This document shows, one piece after another, positions 62,948 to 64,000 of a stretch of 64,000 bases of DNA; within the stretch, counting starts at the first letter, position 1, and each line of letters opens with the position of its first letter. The notes beneath the pieces are model-generated. The model saw nothing but the letters and a program-made list of their open reading frames with translations. It was not told the DNA's origin and ran no database searches. The translations under genes were made by a program, and so were the position numbers. The stretch is from Acidobacteriota bacterium (GTDB lineage Bacteria > Acidobacteriota > Terriglobia > Acidiferrales > UBA7541): contig JABCZF010000007.1 in NCBI GenBank assembly GCA_013289825.1, forward strand, positions 1-64,000, read 5' to 3'.

Positions 62948-63934
62948 TTGGGTTCTTGGCGGCGATTTCTGCGAAAACGGGGAGACGCGATTTTGGAACC
63001 GGGCTTCGAGGCTCTGAAGGCGAATGGTGTGGCTTCGGCAGAGAAGAGCGCGAGGGCCACTGAGCTGGTTTTCCTTTTGCAGGTTTCCCGACCGGGGCTT
63101 TGGAGCACGACTGCACTGTTTTATTTGATGCCGCTTGGCCGCACGGATTTCTTGCATTCGCCGACGCTTTGGCTGGGGCTTTCCTACGTCTTGTTTCCGC
63201 TTGGATTTCTTTTGTATGGCGTAAACGACATTGCGGATGCGGAAGCGGACCGTTGGAATCCCCGCAAAGGAACGTTTCTGTTTGGCTCGCTGGGTGCGGC
63301 GGAACAGCTCGCCGCTTTGCGATGGAAGATCGCCGCAGTGCAGATTCCGTTTCTGATCATTTTCCTCTACTTTTCCGGTGCGCGCATCCTGGTCTGGTTC
63401 GCAGTGCTGTTGATTGCGGTTGGGCTTTACAATGCGCCGCGTTTTGGTTGGAAGAGTCATCCTCCGCTCGACGTGTTGATTCAGGCGAGCTATTTGCTGG
63501 TTTTCGTGCTGAGTAGCTGGCTGAATCAAGTTCATCAACTCCCGTGGCAGACTTTTCTGTTTGGCGCAATGTTCGCGATGCACTCTCATATTTTCGGCGA
63601 AGTGATGGATATAGAGCCGGACCGGCGGAGCGGGCGACGCACGACGGCGACGTTGCTGGGCGCGGTGCCTTCCAAATTGCTGATCGCAGCAATTTTGTGC
63701 GCGGAGACTGTGCTGGTGTACTTTTCTTTCAGAGATTTGGTAATCACGGGATTTCTTGGGTTTGCAGCGGCATGGTTTCTGTCAGACGCCTTGCTGATTT
63801 GGAAAAATCGCCCGTACAGCCCGTCCGAAATGCGCCTTTTCATGTGGGGTTGGAACGCGGCCGCCTTCCTAGGAATGTTCTGGAACTGGTCAACCGGCAG
63901 CTTGCTACATGCCAGGCATGTTGCGGGCTTGTGA
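62948..63934 (+). CDS. UbiA-like prenyltransferase family membrane protein
   Basis: About 328 aa with some eight hydrophobic helices. The two Asp-rich motifs of the UbiA superfamily are visible: YGVNDIADAEADRWNPRKG (NDXXDXXXD) and FGEVMDIEPDRRSGRRTTAT (DXXXD). Members attach prenyl groups to aromatic or polar acceptors. The substrate cannot be assigned. The TTG start at 62948 is uncertain; TTG 62996 and GTG 63029 also precede the first helix. The 250 bases upstream have no gene. Confidence 0.8.
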   Translation: MGSWRRFLRKRGDAILEPGFEALKANGVASAEKSARATELVFLLQVSRPGLWSTTALFYLMPLGRTDFLHSPTLWLGLSYVLFPLGFLLYGVNDIADAEADRWNPRKGTFLFGSLGAAEQLAALRWKIAAVQIPFLIIFLYFSGARILVWFAVLLIAVGLYNAPRFGWKSHPPLDVLIQASYLLVFVLSSWLNQVHQLPWQTFLFGAMFAMHSHIFGEVMDIEPDRRSGRRTTATLLGAVPSKLLIAAILCAETVLVYFSFRDLVITGFLGFAAAWFLSDALLIWKNRPYSPSEMRLFMWGWNAAAFLGMFWNWSTGSLLHARHVAGL

Positions 63935-64000
63935 GCATAGTCGAAGAATCGGACCTCGTTTTCGCTCGTTTTTTTTCGACCGAGCGTTCACTTTCTGCCC

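Overview
The window looks like a chromosomal segment of an Acidobacteriota bacterium of the Terriglobia/Koribacter type. Evidence: two tandem VWFA-related proteins of the acidobacterial kind, a DUF1501/DUF1800 pair, two PadR regulators each overlapping a membrane partner gene, high GC, and many GTG/TTG starts. No tRNA, CRISPR array, prophage or intact insertion sequence was seen. A partial RNase P RNA runs off the left edge.

Layout. 0-7.3 kb: rnpB (partial), CPBP protease, ligA, lipid kinase, membrane hydrolase, VTT protein, bioD. 7.3-20.4 kb: a divergent membrane pyrophosphatase with a long leader, DUF1080, DUF1501/DUF1800, proline dehydrogenase and the VWFA pair. 20.4-28.7 kb: small and membrane genes, a decayed alcohol dehydrogenase, a class III aminotransferase, an apparently frameshifted membrane gene, PilZ, and a BadF-type sugar kinase. 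28.9-35.3 kb: SSS symporter, APC permease, PepSY protein, a PadR module with a near-perfect operator palindrome, and a BtuF-like protein. 35.6-46.8 kb: a cell-wall recycling region. 47-54.8 kb: pnp-rpsO, folE with two PTPS paralogues, GT2, redoxin, methyltransferase. 54.7-57.7 kb: copper ATPase and CsoR. 57.9-64 kb: a candidate small-RNA/small-ORF unit, a Cys-rich exported protein, lipid and polyisoprenoid enzymes, and an orphan sugar-binding lipoprotein.

The most coherent system is peptidoglycan recycling. NamZ (DUF1343) and a NagZ-AmiE-type fusion are divergent and exported. A MurK-like BadF kinase lies head to head with an SSS symporter. MurU and an AmgK-type kinase fused to the RapZ C-terminal domain lie head to head with MurQ, and MurQ is followed by MurA. 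Both salvage branches (MurNAc-6P to GlcNAc-6P by MurQ; MurNAc-1P to UDP-MurNAc by AmgK/MurU) and the first committed de novo enzyme therefore sit within 5 kb. The AmgK-RapZ fusion is the most novel item because the RapZ C-terminal domain is known as an amino-sugar sensor.

Regulatory sites can be read directly: a 12+12 bp palindrome at the padR start, tandem CsoR-like G/C-tract sites across the csoR promoter, good sigma70-type promoters for hppA, proline dehydrogenase and the SSS symporter, and a TATAAT box six bases before ATG at murQ and at a small gene near 57.7 kb, suggesting leaderless mRNAs. By eye the + strand is C-rich in the left part and G-rich in the right part.
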